A stretch of DNA of 64,000 bases from an uncultured Paracoccaceae bacterium (GCA_947489445.1 CANLDN010000003.1:186001-250000), one strand, 5' to 3'; shown: positions 46,955-57,205, counted from the stretch's first letter. Numbers and translations: made by a program. Notes: generated by a model not told the origin, from the letters alone.

Positions 46955-47849
46955 GGATAAGTCATTCGCTGATTTGGACTGGTCGCTGGTGCAGGCATTT
47001 CTGGCTGTGGCAGATACCGGCAGTCTTTCCGCTGGCGCGCGCACCCTTGGTACCAGCCAGCCAACGCTTGGCCGCCAGATCAAGGCGATTGAGGCGCAGC
47101 TGGGCGCGGAACTGTTTCATCGCCAACCACGCGGTTTTGCCCTGACCCAGACGGGCGCTGATCTGGTGGCCCCTGCGCAGGCAATGCGTGACGCAGTCCA
47201 GCAGATCACGCTGCGCGCCGCGGGCCAGCAAGAGCGGCTTGATGGAACGGTACGGATTACGGCAAGTGTTGCAACATCGGCGATGCACCTGCCGCTGATC
47301 ATCGCCCGCATTCGCAGGTTGGAACCGCAGATCGCGATTGAGTTGGTCCCCAGCGATGACAGTCGCAATTTGTTATATCGTGAGGCCGATATCGCCGTGC
47401 GCATGTACCGCCCAACACAACTGGAATTGGTCACGCAGCATATCGGTGACATTGCATTGGGGGTGTTTGCTGCACGGTCATATCTGGCTGATCGCGGTAC
47501 GCCCCAGACGCCTGCCGATCTACCGGACCATGATTTTGTCGGCTATGACACAAGCACCGACATTATTGATGGTTTTGCGCAGGCGGGCATTCCGGTGACG
47601 CGCGACTTCTTTAACGTGCGGTGCGACGACAACATCGCCTATTGGGAATTGGTACGCGCCGGTTGCGGCATCGGTTTCGCCCAAGCGGATATCGGGCGGC
47701 GCGATCCCGATATTGTGGAAATTGACATGGGCTTTCCGCTTCCAGTCCTGCCGGTCTGGTTGACCGCGCATGAAGCGATGCGTCAAACCCCACGGATCAG
47801 GCGGGTCTGGGAGCTGCTGGCCGAGGGGTTGAAGCCCTTGGTATCTTGA
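46953..47849 (+). CDS. LysR family transcriptional regulator
   Basis: A 298-residue LysR-type regulator: N-terminal winged helix (about 8-65, LVQAFLAVADTGSLSAGARTL, SQPTLGRQIKAIEAQLGAELF) and a substrate-binding domain from about 90. The target is probably the divergent SDR gene. No ribosome site is visible before ATG 46953, and the codon overlaps a palindrome, which fits translation or transcription being blocked when the protein is bound. Confidence 0.9.
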   Translation: MDKSFADLDWSLVQAFLAVADTGSLSAGARTLGTSQPTLGRQIKAIEAQLGAELFHRQPRGFALTQTGADLVAPAQAMRDAVQQITLRAAGQQERLDGTVRITASVATSAMHLPLIIARIRRLEPQIAIELVPSDDSRNLLYREADIAVRMYRPTQLELVTQHIGDIALGVFAARSYLADRGTPQTPADLPDHDFVGYDTSTDIIDGFAQAGIPVTRDFFNVRCDDNIAYWELVRAGCGIGFAQADIGRRDPDIVEIDMGFPLPVLPVWLTAHEAMRQTPRIRRVWELLAEGLKPLVS

Positions 47850-47907
47850 ACATCCTCGTAGGGCAGGCTAGGCGGTTGCCATCATATGCAACCAAGGAAA
47901 CAACCTG

Positions 47908-49014
47908 ATGTCGAACCCATCCCTTTTGATCCTCGCCGGCGACGGCATTGGCCCCGAAGTCATGGACGAGGTGAAGCGGATTATCAGCTGGTTTGGCGAC
48001 AAGCGTGACCTGACATTCGATGTGTCAGAGGATTTGGTCGGCGGCGCGGCTTATGACGCGCATGGTGTCCCACTACACGATGACACCATGGCCAAAGCAC
48101 AGGCGGTTGACGCGGTTCTGCTGGGTGCCGTAGGTGGCCCGAAATATGACGATTTGGACTTTTCGGTAAAGCCAGAGCGTGGACTTCTGCGCCTGCGCAA
48201 GGAAATGGATCTGTTCGCCAACCTGCGTCCGGCGCAGTGTTTTGATGCATTGGCCGATTTTTCGTCGCTCAAGAAAGACATCGTTTCCGGTCTTGATATC
48301 ATGATCGTGCGTGAACTGACCTCTGGCGTCTATTTTGGCGAACCACGCGGTATTCACATCGAAGACAACATGCGTGTGGGCGTGAATACACAACGCTATA
48401 CTGAGGCCGAAATTGAACGCGCCGCCCGTGCTGCCTTTGATCTGGCGCGCAAGCGGAACAACAAGGTCTGTTCGATGGAAAAAGCCAATGTGATGGAAAG
48501 CGGCATCCTGTGGCGTGACGTTGTAAACGAGGTGCATCAGGCCGACTATGCCGATGTCGCGCTAAGCCATATGTACGCTGACAATGGTGCGATGCAGTTG
48601 GTGCGTGCGCCCAAACAGTTTGATGTGATCCTGACGGATAACCTGTTCGGGGACATTCTGTCTGACTGCGCGGCGATGCTGACAGGGTCGTTGGGCATGC
48701 TGCCCTCTGCCTCGCTCGGTCTGCCGATGGCCAACGGACGGCCTAAGGCCATGTACGAACCCGTCCACGGCTCCGCCCCTGATATCACGGGGCAGGGCAA
48801 GGCGAACCCGATTGCCTGCATCCTGTCCTTCGCGATGGCGCTGCGTTATTCCTTCGACGAAGGGGCAGAGGCCGATAGGCTGGAGGCTGCTATTGAAAAG
48901 GTTCTGGCGGACGGTGCGCGTACCGGTGATCTGATGGGGCCAGAGGGGGGCACGCCGCTGAGCACCACACAAATGGGTGACGTGATCCTGGAAGCGCTGG
49001 ACGCGAGCCTCTGA
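47908..49014 (+). CDS. leuB: 3-isopropylmalate dehydrogenase
   Basis: A 368-residue LeuB, the NAD-dependent dehydrogenase that oxidises and decarboxylates isopropylmalate in leucine synthesis. Family marks: [71 protein letters not shown] and [22 protein letters not shown] before the ATG. Its TGA overlaps the next ATG (TGATG). Confidence 0.96.
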   Translation: MSNPSLLILAGDGIGPEVMDEVKRIISWFGDKRDLTFDVSEDLVGGAAYDAHGVPLHDDTMAKAQAVDAVLLGAVGGPKYDDLDFSVKPERGLLRLRKEMDLFANLRPAQCFDALADFSSLKKDIVSGLDIMIVRELTSGVYFGEPRGIHIEDNMRVGVNTQRYTEAEIERAARAAFDLARKRNNKVCSMEKANVMESGILWRDVVNEVHQADYADVALSHMYADNGAMQLVRAPKQFDVILTDNLFGDILSDCAAMLTGSLGMLPSASLGLPMANGRPKAMYEPVHGSAPDITGQGKANPIACILSFAMALRYSFDEGAEADRLEAAIEKVLADGARTGDLMGPEGGTPLSTTQMGDVILEALDASL

Positions 49015-49979
49015 TGTCGCCCAACGCCAAAGGGGCGCTGCTTGCGCTGACGGCCTTTGGCGTTTTTGCCACACATGACGTTGTGGTCAAGATATTGGGG
49101 GGCATCTATTCCCCCATACAGATCGTGTTTTTTAGTGTCCTACTCAGCTTTCCGCTGGCCTGTGTGATGATGATGCGCGATGCCAAGCCGGGCACGTTGG
49201 TGCCGGTACATCCGTGGTGGCTCGCTTTGCGAACGGGCGCTGCGGTGATCACTGGTCTGTCTGCGTTTTATGCATTTTCGGTCCTGCCACTGGCGCAGGT
49301 CTATGCGATTCTTTTTGCTTCACCGCTTTTGATTACGGTGCTGGCCATTCCGGTCCTGGGCGAAAAGGTACGGTTGCGTCGTTGGCTGGCGGTCTTGGTC
49401 GGGTTGATCGGGGTCTTGGTGGTTTTGCGGCCAGGTCAGACAGAACTGTCTGCCGGTCATCTTGCAGCACTTGCCGCTGCGATATGCGGCTCCATTGCCT
49501 CAATTGTGGTGCGCAAGATCGGGTCAGAGGAACGTCCGGTCGTGATGCTGCTTTATCCGATGGTCGCAAACTTTGTGCTCATGGCGTTCGCCTTGCCATT
49601 CGTCTATCAGCCGATGCCGATTGAACATTTGGGCTTGCTGGCAATCATCGCCATTTTTGCATGGACGGCCAGCCGTCTGGTGATCGCTGCCTATCAGGTA
49701 GGCGAAGCGGCGATCATTGCACCGATGCAATATAGCCAAATCATCTGGGCCACAGGTTTCGGGTTGTTGTTCTTTGACGAAACGATTGATCAGGCTACCG
49801 CAATGGGGGCCGGGATCATCATCGCGAGCGGTCTTTACATTGTCTTGCGCGAAAGCCGGAGCGGTGCGTCCGAGAATACGCCAGTGCTGCGGACACGGTC
49901 ACGGTCGGAAACCGGGACCACGCCGCGCGTCAGCTTGTTCATGCGCTTCGCAGGAAAAACGCCACCGCGTCAGGATTGA
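49014..49979 (+). CDS. EamA/DMT-family permease
   Basis: A 321-residue transporter with ten hydrophobic helices in two EamA repeats (first about 5-135, second about 150-280), as in the drug/metabolite transporter superfamily. Amino-acid or nucleoside-like exporters belong here. Its translation is coupled to leuB by a TGATG overlap, which suggests but does not prove leucine or precursor transport. Confidence 0.9.
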   Translation: MSPNAKGALLALTAFGVFATHDVVVKILGGIYSPIQIVFFSVLLSFPLACVMMMRDAKPGTLVPVHPWWLALRTGAAVITGLSAFYAFSVLPLAQVYAILFASPLLITVLAIPVLGEKVRLRRWLAVLVGLIGVLVVLRPGQTELSAGHLAALAAAICGSIASIVVRKIGSEERPVVMLLYPMVANFVLMAFALPFVYQPMPIEHLGLLAIIAIFAWTASRLVIAAYQVGEAAIIAPMQYSQIIWATGFGLLFFDETIDQATAMGAGIIIASGLYIVLRESRSGASENTPVLRTRSRSETGTTPRVSLFMRFAGKTPPRQD

Positions 49980-49982
49980 CGC

Positions 49983-50029
49983 CCCAGAATTTTGGAAAAT
50001 TCTGGGCAATTTCCTTGCAAGGAAATTGC
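49983..50029. terminator. Two back-to-back hairpins between convergent genes
   Basis: First hairpin: arms CCCAGAATTTT and AAAATTCTGGG, two-base loop. Second: a 24-base perfect palindrome (GCAATTTCCTTG and its complement) at 50006-50029, adjoining the first by one shared base. They lie between the DMT gene stop and the stop of the FMN-dependent gene, whose TAG is at 50029-50031. They may serve as a bidirectional transcription end. Confidence 0.6.
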
Positions 50030-51648
50030 TACCGCGCGGCTTCTGGCGGCGCGAAACTCAATGCATTTGCGCGTGCCCAACGTTCTTTGTATCCATGCTC
50101 ATCCGGGCTGTCGTCTAGCAGAAACCCTTCGGGCATGTAGCTATAGACATCGGCGGCCTCGGTCATCTGTCCGTCACTGCGCCGTGTCATGAAATGATAG
50201 GGCAGAAAATCACAAGGATCCTGCAGTCCAGCGGCGCCCGCCATTTCGCCCAGCGCCTTCAACGTATTGGCATGAAAGCGGGCGACACGTTTGCTCTTGT
50301 CGGCCACATTCAGGGCCTTTTGGCGCAGCGGGTCTTGCGTCGCTACGCCGACAGGGCAGTGATTGGTATGACAGGCTTGCGCCTGAATGCAGCCGATGGA
50401 AAACATGTACCCACGGGCCGAATTGCACCAGTCCGCGCCAAGCGACAAGGCGCGGGCGATATCAAAGGCACTGACCAGTTTGCCAGCGGCCCCAATCTTG
50501 ACCTGATCCCGGATACCGGCGCCACGCAGCGTGTTATGCACAAATGTCAGCCCTTCCACCATCGGCATGCCAACATGGTTTGCAAATTCCAGCGGAGCTG
50601 CCCCGGTACCGCCCTCTGTGCCGTCAACCACAATAAAATCAGGGATGATCCCGGTTTCCAGCATCGCCTTGACCATGCACATGAATTCGCGTCTATGCCC
50701 AATACACAGCTTGAACCCGACAGGTTTACCGCCTGATCGGTCCCGCAAAACGCCGAGGAACTCCATTAATTCCGTCGGGTTCGAAAACGCGCTATGGGCG
50801 GCGGGTGACACGCAGTCCTCGCCCATGGGAATGTCGCGTGCTTCTGCAATTTCCGGTGTGATTTTGGATGCGGGCAACATGCCCCCATGGCCCGGCTTGG
50901 CGCCTTGGCTCAGCTTCAATTCGATCATTTTGACCTGATCGCTGGTGGCTTGTTTTGCGAATTTATCGGCATTGAAAGACCCATCGTGATTGCGGCACCC
51001 AAAATACCCGGACCCGATCTCGTAAATCAGATCACCGCCACCATCCCGATGATAGCGGCTGATGCCCCCTTCGCCCGTGTCATGGGCAAACCCGCCAATG
51101 CGTGCGCCGTTGTTCAAGGCCGATATGGCGTTGGCAGAGAGTGAACCAAAGCTCATCGCTGAAATGTTATAGAGCGAGGCATTATAGGGCTGCTTGCAGG
51201 CTGGCCCGCCAATCATGACACGAAAATCAGTATCGCTGAAATGGGTCGGTTGTACCGAATGGGTCAGCCAAGAATACCCGGCTTCATACGCGCGTTCATG
51301 ACTGCCAAAGGGGCGTTTATCCTCGTCCCCCTTGGCCCGTTGGTACACCAATGAGCGTTGTTCGCGGCTAAAGGGTTGTTCTTCGCGGTCGCTTTCAATC
51401 AGGTATTGCCGGATCTCGGGGCGGATCTTTTCAAACAAAAACCGGATGTGACCAAGCAGGGGATAGTTGCGCAACACGGCGTGCCTGTCTTGCTGCGTGT
51501 CGCGGATACCGATCAAGGTCAGTGCGCCAAAAAACGCTGCAAAGAAAAACGCCCAGCTGGCCCAAAAGCCGACCACAAAACAAACCACCGTTAACACCGC
51601 CACCAAAACAAGCGTGGCGTAGCGTTGCAAAGACATCAATTTGCGCAA
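50029..51648 (-). CDS. Membrane-linked FMN-binding glutamate-synthase-like protein
   Basis: A 539-residue protein with two N-terminal transmembrane helices (about 10-50) and a GltB-type TIM barrel that binds FMN: ISAMSFGSLSANAISALN, GEGGISRYH, LKLSQGAKPGHGGMLP, DGTEGGTGAAPLEF and the 3Fe-4S-type Cys stretch CIQAQACHTNHCPVG. The amidotransferase domain of real glutamate synthase is absent, as in the archaeal-type or YerD-like group. Start TTG 51648 has GGGGAG 7 bases upstream. Role unknown. Confidence 0.88.
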   Translation of the reverse strand: MRKLMSLQRYATLVLVAVLTVVCFVVGFWASWAFFFAAFFGALTLIGIRDTQQDRHAVLRNYPLLGHIRFLFEKIRPEIRQYLIESDREEQPFSREQRSLVYQRAKGDEDKRPFGSHERAYEAGYSWLTHSVQPTHFSDTDFRVMIGGPACKQPYNASLYNISAMSFGSLSANAISALNNGARIGGFAHDTGEGGISRYHRDGGGDLIYEIGSGYFGCRNHDGSFNADKFAKQATSDQVKMIELKLSQGAKPGHGGMLPASKITPEIAEARDIPMGEDCVSPAAHSAFSNPTELMEFLGVLRDRSGGKPVGFKLCIGHRREFMCMVKAMLETGIIPDFIVVDGTEGGTGAAPLEFANHVGMPMVEGLTFVHNTLRGAGIRDQVKIGAAGKLVSAFDIARALSLGADWCNSARGYMFSIGCIQAQACHTNHCPVGVATQDPLRQKALNVADKSKRVARFHANTLKALGEMAGAAGLQDPCDFLPYHFMTRRSDGQMTEAADVYSYMPEGFLLDDSPDEHGYKERWARANALSFAPPEAAR

Positions 51649-51753
51649 AATTGTTCTCCCCTTTTTGGGGGACAGTAGGCCGTTGTTTTGGTTAACGAAA
51701 GGTCATGTGTTTCGCTTTTCTGGCGCGTTCACCGGATTGATGAATAGAGCAGT

Positions 51754-52563
51754 TCAAAAATTTGCCGTCACACCCGGTAAATCAAGCGATTTGATCAACT
51801 CACGCAATTCCTGCCGGGCCGCCACGTTCGAGATGTTCATCCCCTTCACCCCGATATCGCGCAGATCAAGCAGGGTGAGTCCGCGCGGAAACAGCTCGCG
51901 AAAAATGACCCTTTCGTTGAAGCCCGGGGCCACACGGAACCCGATGCGCTTGGCCAGTTTGTTGATGGCGCGGTGCATCTTTTCCTTGTTCACCATGGCC
52001 TGCGCGCCCACCCTGTTGCGCACCACGATCCAATCAATCGGCTTCAACCCCGCCTTCGCGCGTAACTGTCGCGCGTTCCAGACCATTTCGGAATACACAG
52101 AGGGGCCAGTGATTTCTTCACCATCGCTATCGACATGGGCCAGCAGATCAAAATCGATGAAACTATCATTCAGGGGCGTGATCAGCGTGTCCGCCAGACT
52201 ATGTGCCACCTGGCTCAACCGTGTGTGCGATCCGGGGCAGTCGATCAGGATGAAATCGCAGGTGGGCTCCATTTTGGACACCGCCATCGACAGGCGATGA
52301 TCATAGGCGTTTTCCCCGGGTTTCAGGCTGCCCTGGTCGATATCAGGCAGTTCCTGATAGGCGGGTGTTGGCAGGTTCAGTCGCTTTTTGGCCAGAAAAC
52401 CCTGACGGTTTGTGACATAACGTCCAAGGGTCTTTTGGCGCAAATCAAGGTCAAGCGTGCCCACCCGGTGCCCCATCCGTGCAAGCGCTGTGGCCACGTG
52501 CATGGATACGGTCGATTTACCCGCGCCGCCCTTTTCATTGCCCACAACGATAATATGTGCCAC
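51754..52563 (-). CDS. mipZ: Division-plane positioning ATPase (MipZ)
   Basis: A 269-residue MinD/ParA-family ATPase: deviant Walker A GNEKGGAGKSTVSMHVA, DLDLRQKTLGRY, DFILIDCPGSHTRL (Walker B) and the MipZ-type ARQLRAKAGLKPIDWIVVRNR. In alphaproteobacteria it forms a gradient from ParB at the poles and blocks FtsZ there. Start GTG 52563. No parB is nearby. Divergent from the DEAD-box helicase region. Confidence 0.9.
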   Translation of the reverse strand: MAHIIVVGNEKGGAGKSTVSMHVATALARMGHRVGTLDLDLRQKTLGRYVTNRQGFLAKKRLNLPTPAYQELPDIDQGSLKPGENAYDHRLSMAVSKMEPTCDFILIDCPGSHTRLSQVAHSLADTLITPLNDSFIDFDLLAHVDSDGEEITGPSVYSEMVWNARQLRAKAGLKPIDWIVVRNRVGAQAMVNKEKMHRAINKLAKRIGFRVAPGFNERVIFRELFPRGLTLLDLRDIGVKGMNISNVAARQELRELIKSLDLPGVTANF

Positions 52564-52610
52564 GCAACCATCCCCAACATAATTTGCCTTTACCCACTAT
52601 ATGCTGTGGC

Positions 52611-52916
52611 ATGGACGAGCGAAAGCACGACGGCGCGATACCGGACACTTTTCCCGCAGCCCTTGACACAAGCGCCACAAACCATCATGTGCCCTGCAAC
52701 CGACGCAAGCTGCCGCGTGAGCAGGGCGTGACCGAACCGGTCCAGCGCAAGGCGTCGTTTAAACTTCAGGTTCCCACATCACGCAGGGGTCCCGCGCCAG
52801 ATCGGCGCCCGGACAATACGGTCGTGGGCTGTCAGCATATTGGCGCAACCTTGCACGGGTCCACGTTTTCGCGTGGGCCAAACGATATGCGCGGGCTGCT
52901 GGTCCGCAAACAATAG
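52611..52916 (+). CDS. Hypothetical protein, 101 residues (low confidence)
   Basis: An open frame with GC-rich third positions, MDERKHDGAIPDT onward, basic and Pro-rich, and no domain recognised. It fills most of the 364-base gap between mipZ and the helicase, which otherwise shows nothing. It could be a real small gene or a leader region of the helicase. Confidence 0.38.
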   Translation: MDERKHDGAIPDTFPAALDTSATNHHVPCNRRKLPREQGVTEPVQRKASFKLQVPTSRRGPAPDRRPDNTVVGCQHIGATLHGSTFSRGPNDMRGLLVRKQ

Positions 52917-52927
52917 GATATCCTTTC

Positions 52928-54217
52928 ATGGATTTTGACATGCTGGGCCTTGCGCCCCGACTGATTAACGTACTCAAGGAACAAGGGATCACCGATCCCA
53001 CGCCGATCCAGACCCAAGCGATCCCGCACGCCATGAATGGCCGTGATGTGATGGGATTGGCCCAGACAGGGACAGGCAAGACCGCCGCCTTTGGTCTGCC
53101 AATGATCCACGCCCTGATGAAGGCAGGCAAAAAACCAAACCCCAAAACCGTGCGCGGCCTCATCCTTGCGCCGACACGGGAATTGGCCAAGCAAATCGCG
53201 GACAACCTGACAGCCTATACCAAGGGCAGCCACCTCAAGGTCGCATTGGTCGTTGGCGGCGCGGGCATCGTGGGCCAGACCAAGCGGTTGGCGGGCGGCG
53301 TTGATCTGCTCGTGGCGACGCCGGGGCGGTTGATTGACTTGCTGGATCGCCGCGCCGTGCGGCTGGACGAAACGATCTATCTGGTGCTTGATGAAGCTGA
53401 CCAGATGCTTGACATGGGGTTCATCCATGCGCTGCGTCGCATTGCGCCACTGCTGGCCAAGGACCGCCAGACCATGATGTTCTCGGCCACGATGCCGAAA
53501 TTGATGGCCGAACTGGCTGAAACTTATTTGACAGATGCTGTGCGTGTTCAGGTCAACCCACCGGGCCAAGCCGTCAAAAAGATCAACCAATCGGTGCATT
53601 TCGTGGCGCAGGCGGCCAAGACCGATTTATTGGTTGAATTGCTCGACAAACACCGGGACGAGCTGGCGCTGGTCTTTGGGCGCACCAAGCATGGATGTGA
53701 AAAGCTATACAAAGTACTTGAAAAAAAGGGCTTTGCCGCGGCGTCAATCCACGGCAACAAATCGCAGGGACAGCGGGATCGCGCGCTTGCGGCGTTCAAG
53801 GCGGGCAAGGTGCGTGTGTTGGTGGCCACCGATGTTGCGGCGCGCGGGATCGACATCCCCGACGTGCGCCATGTCTACAATTACGATCTGCCCAATGTGG
53901 CCGAAAACTATGTACACCGTATCGGGCGGACAGCGCGGGCGGGTGCCGACGGGGCCGCGGTCGCGCTTGTGGCACCTGATGAGATGATCGAGCTGCAAGA
54001 TATCGAAAAGGCGATGAAGGAGACGATCCCGATCGCATCCGGTCGGCGGTGGGAGATCCAGCCAGGTCAGAAGAAACGGCCGAACGGCGGCGGTGGCGGG
54101 CGTCGCGGTGGCGGCGGTGGTCAACGTGCGGGCGGTAAGCCCGGTGGTGGAAAGCCGGCTGGTGGGCGCAGGCACAGTGGCGGACGCCCACGATCACGCG
54201 GAAAATCTGCGGCATAA
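52928..54217 (+). CDS. DEAD-box RNA helicase (RhlE-like)
   Basis: A 429-residue ATP-dependent RNA helicase. All core motifs: AQTGTGKT (I), PTRELAKQ (Ia), DEADQMLD (II), SAT (III), FVLATDVAARGIDIP-type (V) and HRIGRTAR (VI). The C-terminal 50 residues are Gly/Arg-rich (GGGGRRGGGGG), an RNA-binding tail. RhlE-like enzymes act in RNA turnover, ribosome assembly and cold growth. AGGA precedes the ATG. Confidence 0.93.
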   Translation: MDFDMLGLAPRLINVLKEQGITDPTPIQTQAIPHAMNGRDVMGLAQTGTGKTAAFGLPMIHALMKAGKKPNPKTVRGLILAPTRELAKQIADNLTAYTKGSHLKVALVVGGAGIVGQTKRLAGGVDLLVATPGRLIDLLDRRAVRLDETIYLVLDEADQMLDMGFIHALRRIAPLLAKDRQTMMFSATMPKLMAELAETYLTDAVRVQVNPPGQAVKKINQSVHFVAQAAKTDLLVELLDKHRDELALVFGRTKHGCEKLYKVLEKKGFAAASIHGNKSQGQRDRALAAFKAGKVRVLVATDVAARGIDIPDVRHVYNYDLPNVAENYVHRIGRTARAGADGAAVALVAPDEMIELQDIEKAMKETIPIASGRRWEIQPGQKKRPNGGGGGRRGGGGGQRAGGKPGGGKPAGGRRHSGGRPRSRGKSAA

Positions 54218-54370
54218 CGGGTCAATTGTCGTCCCACTAATGTTCAGCCTTCTGCAATGACAGCCTGAGGGGCAGACAACTTTTAAAAGCAGATTGAGCG
54301 GCCTTGGATTATAATCTTGGGCGGCTCATGGGGTTTGGTTATCCAGAAAGAATGTCTTGCTGACCGGGCA

Positions 54371-54402
54371 AAAAAATGCGTTTCAGGCAACTGCCGCATT
54401 TT
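54371..54402 (-). terminator. Terminator after the chemoreceptor gene
   Basis: On the reverse strand AAAATGCG and CGCATTTT form a stem around a 14-base loop, and the second arm runs into a T-tract. It lies 12 bases after the chemoreceptor stop. Confidence 0.8.
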
Positions 54403-54413
54403 GGTTTCCTGGC

Positions 54414-56219
54414 TCAGGCCGCATGCGCGCCAACAGCTTTTCGGGATGCCGCCGTTTGAAACTGCTGCAACGTTTCGGACAATCGGATCGCTTCGGATTT
54501 GAGCGTATCACTGGCGGCATTTGCCTCTTCGCCAAGTGCGGCGTTCTCTTGGGTCATATGATCCAGCTGCTGGACGCCAGCGCTCACCTCGGCCTGGCCC
54601 TTGGCCTGATCTTTGACCGATGCCGCGATGTCTTCGATAACAGAGCCCATTTGCTCAACCTGAGCAAGCACGTCTCCCAGCGACTCACCGGTTTTTTCAA
54701 CCAACACGGTCCCTTCGCTGATTTTTGAACGGCTGGCTGTAATGAGCGTTTTGATTTCGCGAGCAGAGTCGGTTGCCCGCATCGACAATCCCCGCACTTC
54801 CGATGCAACAACCGCGAAACCCTTGCCAGCTTCGCCAGCACGTGCAGCTTCTACCCCGGCGTTCAGCGCAAGAAGGTTTGTTTGAAACGCAATATCCTCG
54901 ATGACAGCAATGATCTGGTTGATTTGACCGGATGATTCCTCGATCTCCTGAATGGCTCTCGTCGCATCATCAAGAACCTTGCGGCTTTGTGCCGACAGTT
55001 CCAGGCTTTTCCGCGCCATCTGATCGGCGTTGGATGCCTTGTCCGCGATTTCCCGGCCAGTATCGCTCAGGCTGCCGAGGGTTGATGACGATTGGGCGAG
55101 GGTTGATGCTTGTGTTTCGACACGTTTTGCCAATGAATCGGACATCGACGCAATACCGGTGGCCGCCAAAGTCACCTCTGACGCGACCTGATCAATGTCC
55201 GACATCGTTGCGGAAAGGCTATCAATCACGGCGTTAAAGTCGGTGCGTAGTTCCTCATAATTCTGCGGAAACGGATCATTCGGTGGAGATTCAATCCGGT
55301 GTGTCAGATCGCGCCGCGCCAGCCGGGCTAGCCCAGCACGCAGAATACCCATGACTTTTGTCTGTTCTGCCTGACTTTGTTTGCTTTGCTCCTCAAGCTC
55401 GCGGGTGCGCTGCAGATCGGCCTTGAACATGGTCACGCGCGTTGCGATTTCGCCGATCTCGTTGCTTTTGCCTTCATGCGGAACATCCGTCGTCAGATCG
55501 CCGCCCGCGATCCGTGCAATGGCCGCTGACACGTCCGAGATCGGACGCAAGAGCGCAGAAGTCAAAAGCAAGATAACAATAGCGCCCAATCCAACCACAA
55601 CAGATGATGCTAGCAGCATCGTTGCGCGTTTTTCGGCGATGGCCGCGTCAATAACCGTACGCTCGACACCCACATAGAGAATGCCAACGACATCACTGCC
55701 TTCACCAAAGACAGGCTGATAGAGGGTTAGATAAGGCTTGCCCAATATGTTCGCCTCGCCGCGAAATGTCTCTCCACGCCGTATGGCGGCATAAACCGCA
55801 CCCTGCTTGCCCAGATATGTGCCAATAGCCCGCTGCCCATCAGGTTTGATGATGTTGGTGGTTTCGCGCATGTAATCGCCCTCGGCAGGGTCCCATACAA
55901 AAAGCGTTGCTGTTTCGCCGGAGATTTTGCCAATCTGATCAATCAGATCATGTTCATCGAATTCCGGGATATCACCCCATGTGACGCGGCTGATCACCCC
56001 ATCCGGACCATAAGCGACATCCAATTCGTCAAAACGGGTCTGAAACGTTGTCGCTGTCACCCGCAGGGAGATGTCTTGCCGCACTTGCGCGTCTTCCAGC
56101 ATGGCCTGCGTCGCAAGTCGGCTGGCGATCAGGATCAGCACCGCGCAAACGGAGACCAGCATCAGGACCATCGCGATACCTGAACGCATTTTCAAAGATG
56201 TATTGGAAAGTGTGGGCAT
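54414..56219 (-). CDS. Methyl-accepting chemotaxis protein
   Basis: A 601-residue receptor: transmembrane helix about 12-35, a periplasmic sensor domain (about 36-198) of the Cache kind, second helix about 199-222, HAMP (about 222-275) and a signalling coiled coil with the conserved hairpin tip ([14 protein letters not shown], about 440). GGAG lies 7 bases before the ATG. No chemotaxis genes are nearby. Ligand unknown. Confidence 0.92.
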   Translation of the reverse strand: MPTLSNTSLKMRSGIAMVLMLVSVCAVLILIASRLATQAMLEDAQVRQDISLRVTATTFQTRFDELDVAYGPDGVISRVTWGDIPEFDEHDLIDQIGKISGETATLFVWDPAEGDYMRETTNIIKPDGQRAIGTYLGKQGAVYAAIRRGETFRGEANILGKPYLTLYQPVFGEGSDVVGILYVGVERTVIDAAIAEKRATMLLASSVVVGLGAIVILLLTSALLRPISDVSAAIARIAGGDLTTDVPHEGKSNEIGEIATRVTMFKADLQRTRELEEQSKQSQAEQTKVMGILRAGLARLARRDLTHRIESPPNDPFPQNYEELRTDFNAVIDSLSATMSDIDQVASEVTLAATGIASMSDSLAKRVETQASTLAQSSSTLGSLSDTGREIADKASNADQMARKSLELSAQSRKVLDDATRAIQEIEESSGQINQIIAVIEDIAFQTNLLALNAGVEAARAGEAGKGFAVVASEVRGLSMRATDSAREIKTLITASRSKISEGTVLVEKTGESLGDVLAQVEQMGSVIEDIAASVKDQAKGQAEVSAGVQQLDHMTQENAALGEEANAASDTLKSEAIRLSETLQQFQTAASRKAVGAHAA

Positions 56220-56298
56220 GGCAGGACTCCGAATGTCGATCTACCTACCGGCCTTAAATGAGAAGAAAGAACATTGTCTTAAGCTGTGAAGACACAAC

Positions 56299-56329
56299 AA
56301 AAAAAGGCCACATGCGTAAACATGTGGCC
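56299..56329 (-). terminator. Terminator after rpmE
   Basis: On the reverse strand GGCCACATG and CATGTGGCC form a nine-base stem with a six-base loop, followed by at least seven T residues. It lies 27 bases after the rpmE stop. Confidence 0.93.
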
Positions 56330-56355
56330 CATTGAATGCTTGTTTGGTGGTCTGA

Positions 56356-56577
56356 TCAGAAACCAAGACCTGCATATTTGTTCTTGAACTTGGACACGCG
56401 GCCACCGGCATCCATCAGGCGGGTAGAACCGCCGTTCCATGCAGGATGCACGGATGGGTCAATATCCAGCGCCATCTGGTCGCCTTCCTTGCCCCATGTG
56501 GATTTCATCTGAACCACAGTGCCATCGGTCATCTTGACGTCGATGATATGATAATCGGGGTGAATATCTTTTTTCAT
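56356..56577 (-). CDS. rpmE: Ribosomal protein L31
   Basis: A 73-residue bL31 ([20 protein letters not shown] ... [12 protein letters not shown]). The Cys pair of the zinc-binding form is absent, as usual in many alphaproteobacteria. Directly downstream of rplS; a strong terminator follows. Confidence 0.95.
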   Translation of the reverse strand: MKKDIHPDYHIIDVKMTDGTVVQMKSTWGKEGDQMALDIDPSVHPAWNGGSTRLMDAGGRVSKFKNKYAGLGF

Positions 56578-56588
56578 GATCGTCGTCC

Positions 56589-56972
56589 TTATGCTTCAGC
56601 GCCCTTGGGGGCCTTGTAGTTTGCAACTTCTGCGATCCGTGCGGACTTACCACGACGGCTGCGCAGATAGTACAGCTTTGCACGACGCACGCGACCACGG
56701 CGAACCACAGTGATGCTGTCGATATTGGTGGAATGCAGCGGGAACACACGTTCCACGCCTTCACCAAAGGAAATCTTGCGAACAGTGAACGACCCGGCGA
56801 TGCCCTTGCCGTTCTTGCGAGCGATGCAGACGCCTTCATAGTTCTGCACACGGCTGCGTGTGCCTTCGGTCACTTTGTAACCGACGCGGATGGTGTCACC
56901 CGCTTTGAAATCGGGGATGTCTTTCCCCAGCGCAGCAACCTGCTCCGCTTCGAGTTGTGCGATCAAGTCCAT
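56589..56972 (-). CDS. rplS: Ribosomal protein L19
   Basis: A 127-residue bL19 ([54 protein letters not shown]). It binds at the subunit interface. AGGAGCG sits before the ATG. Pairs with rpmE in a two-gene operon. Confidence 0.96.
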   Translation of the reverse strand: MDLIAQLEAEQVAALGKDIPDFKAGDTIRVGYKVTEGTRSRVQNYEGVCIARKNGKGIAGSFTVRKISFGEGVERVFPLHSTNIDSITVVRRGRVRRAKLYYLRSRRGKSARIAEVANYKAPKGAEA

Positions 56973-57205
56973 TGATCCGCTCCTATACTATAGCACGGGT
57001 GTTCCCGCGACGTGTGCGTGCCGTCAGAGCTGCGTATCGTTTCCGGGTCCGGTCAGTGCCGCCCGCCGCAGGGTGCCGTCATCGTTTCTTTGTTGTGGTC
57101 GTCCGGCCTGTCTGGTGGTGCGCACCCCAACGAAGGGGTATCCAGAATTCCAGCGGTTCCATAGACCAACACCCCGGAATCGGCGAACCGAACCCAAGAT
57201 GCGCT

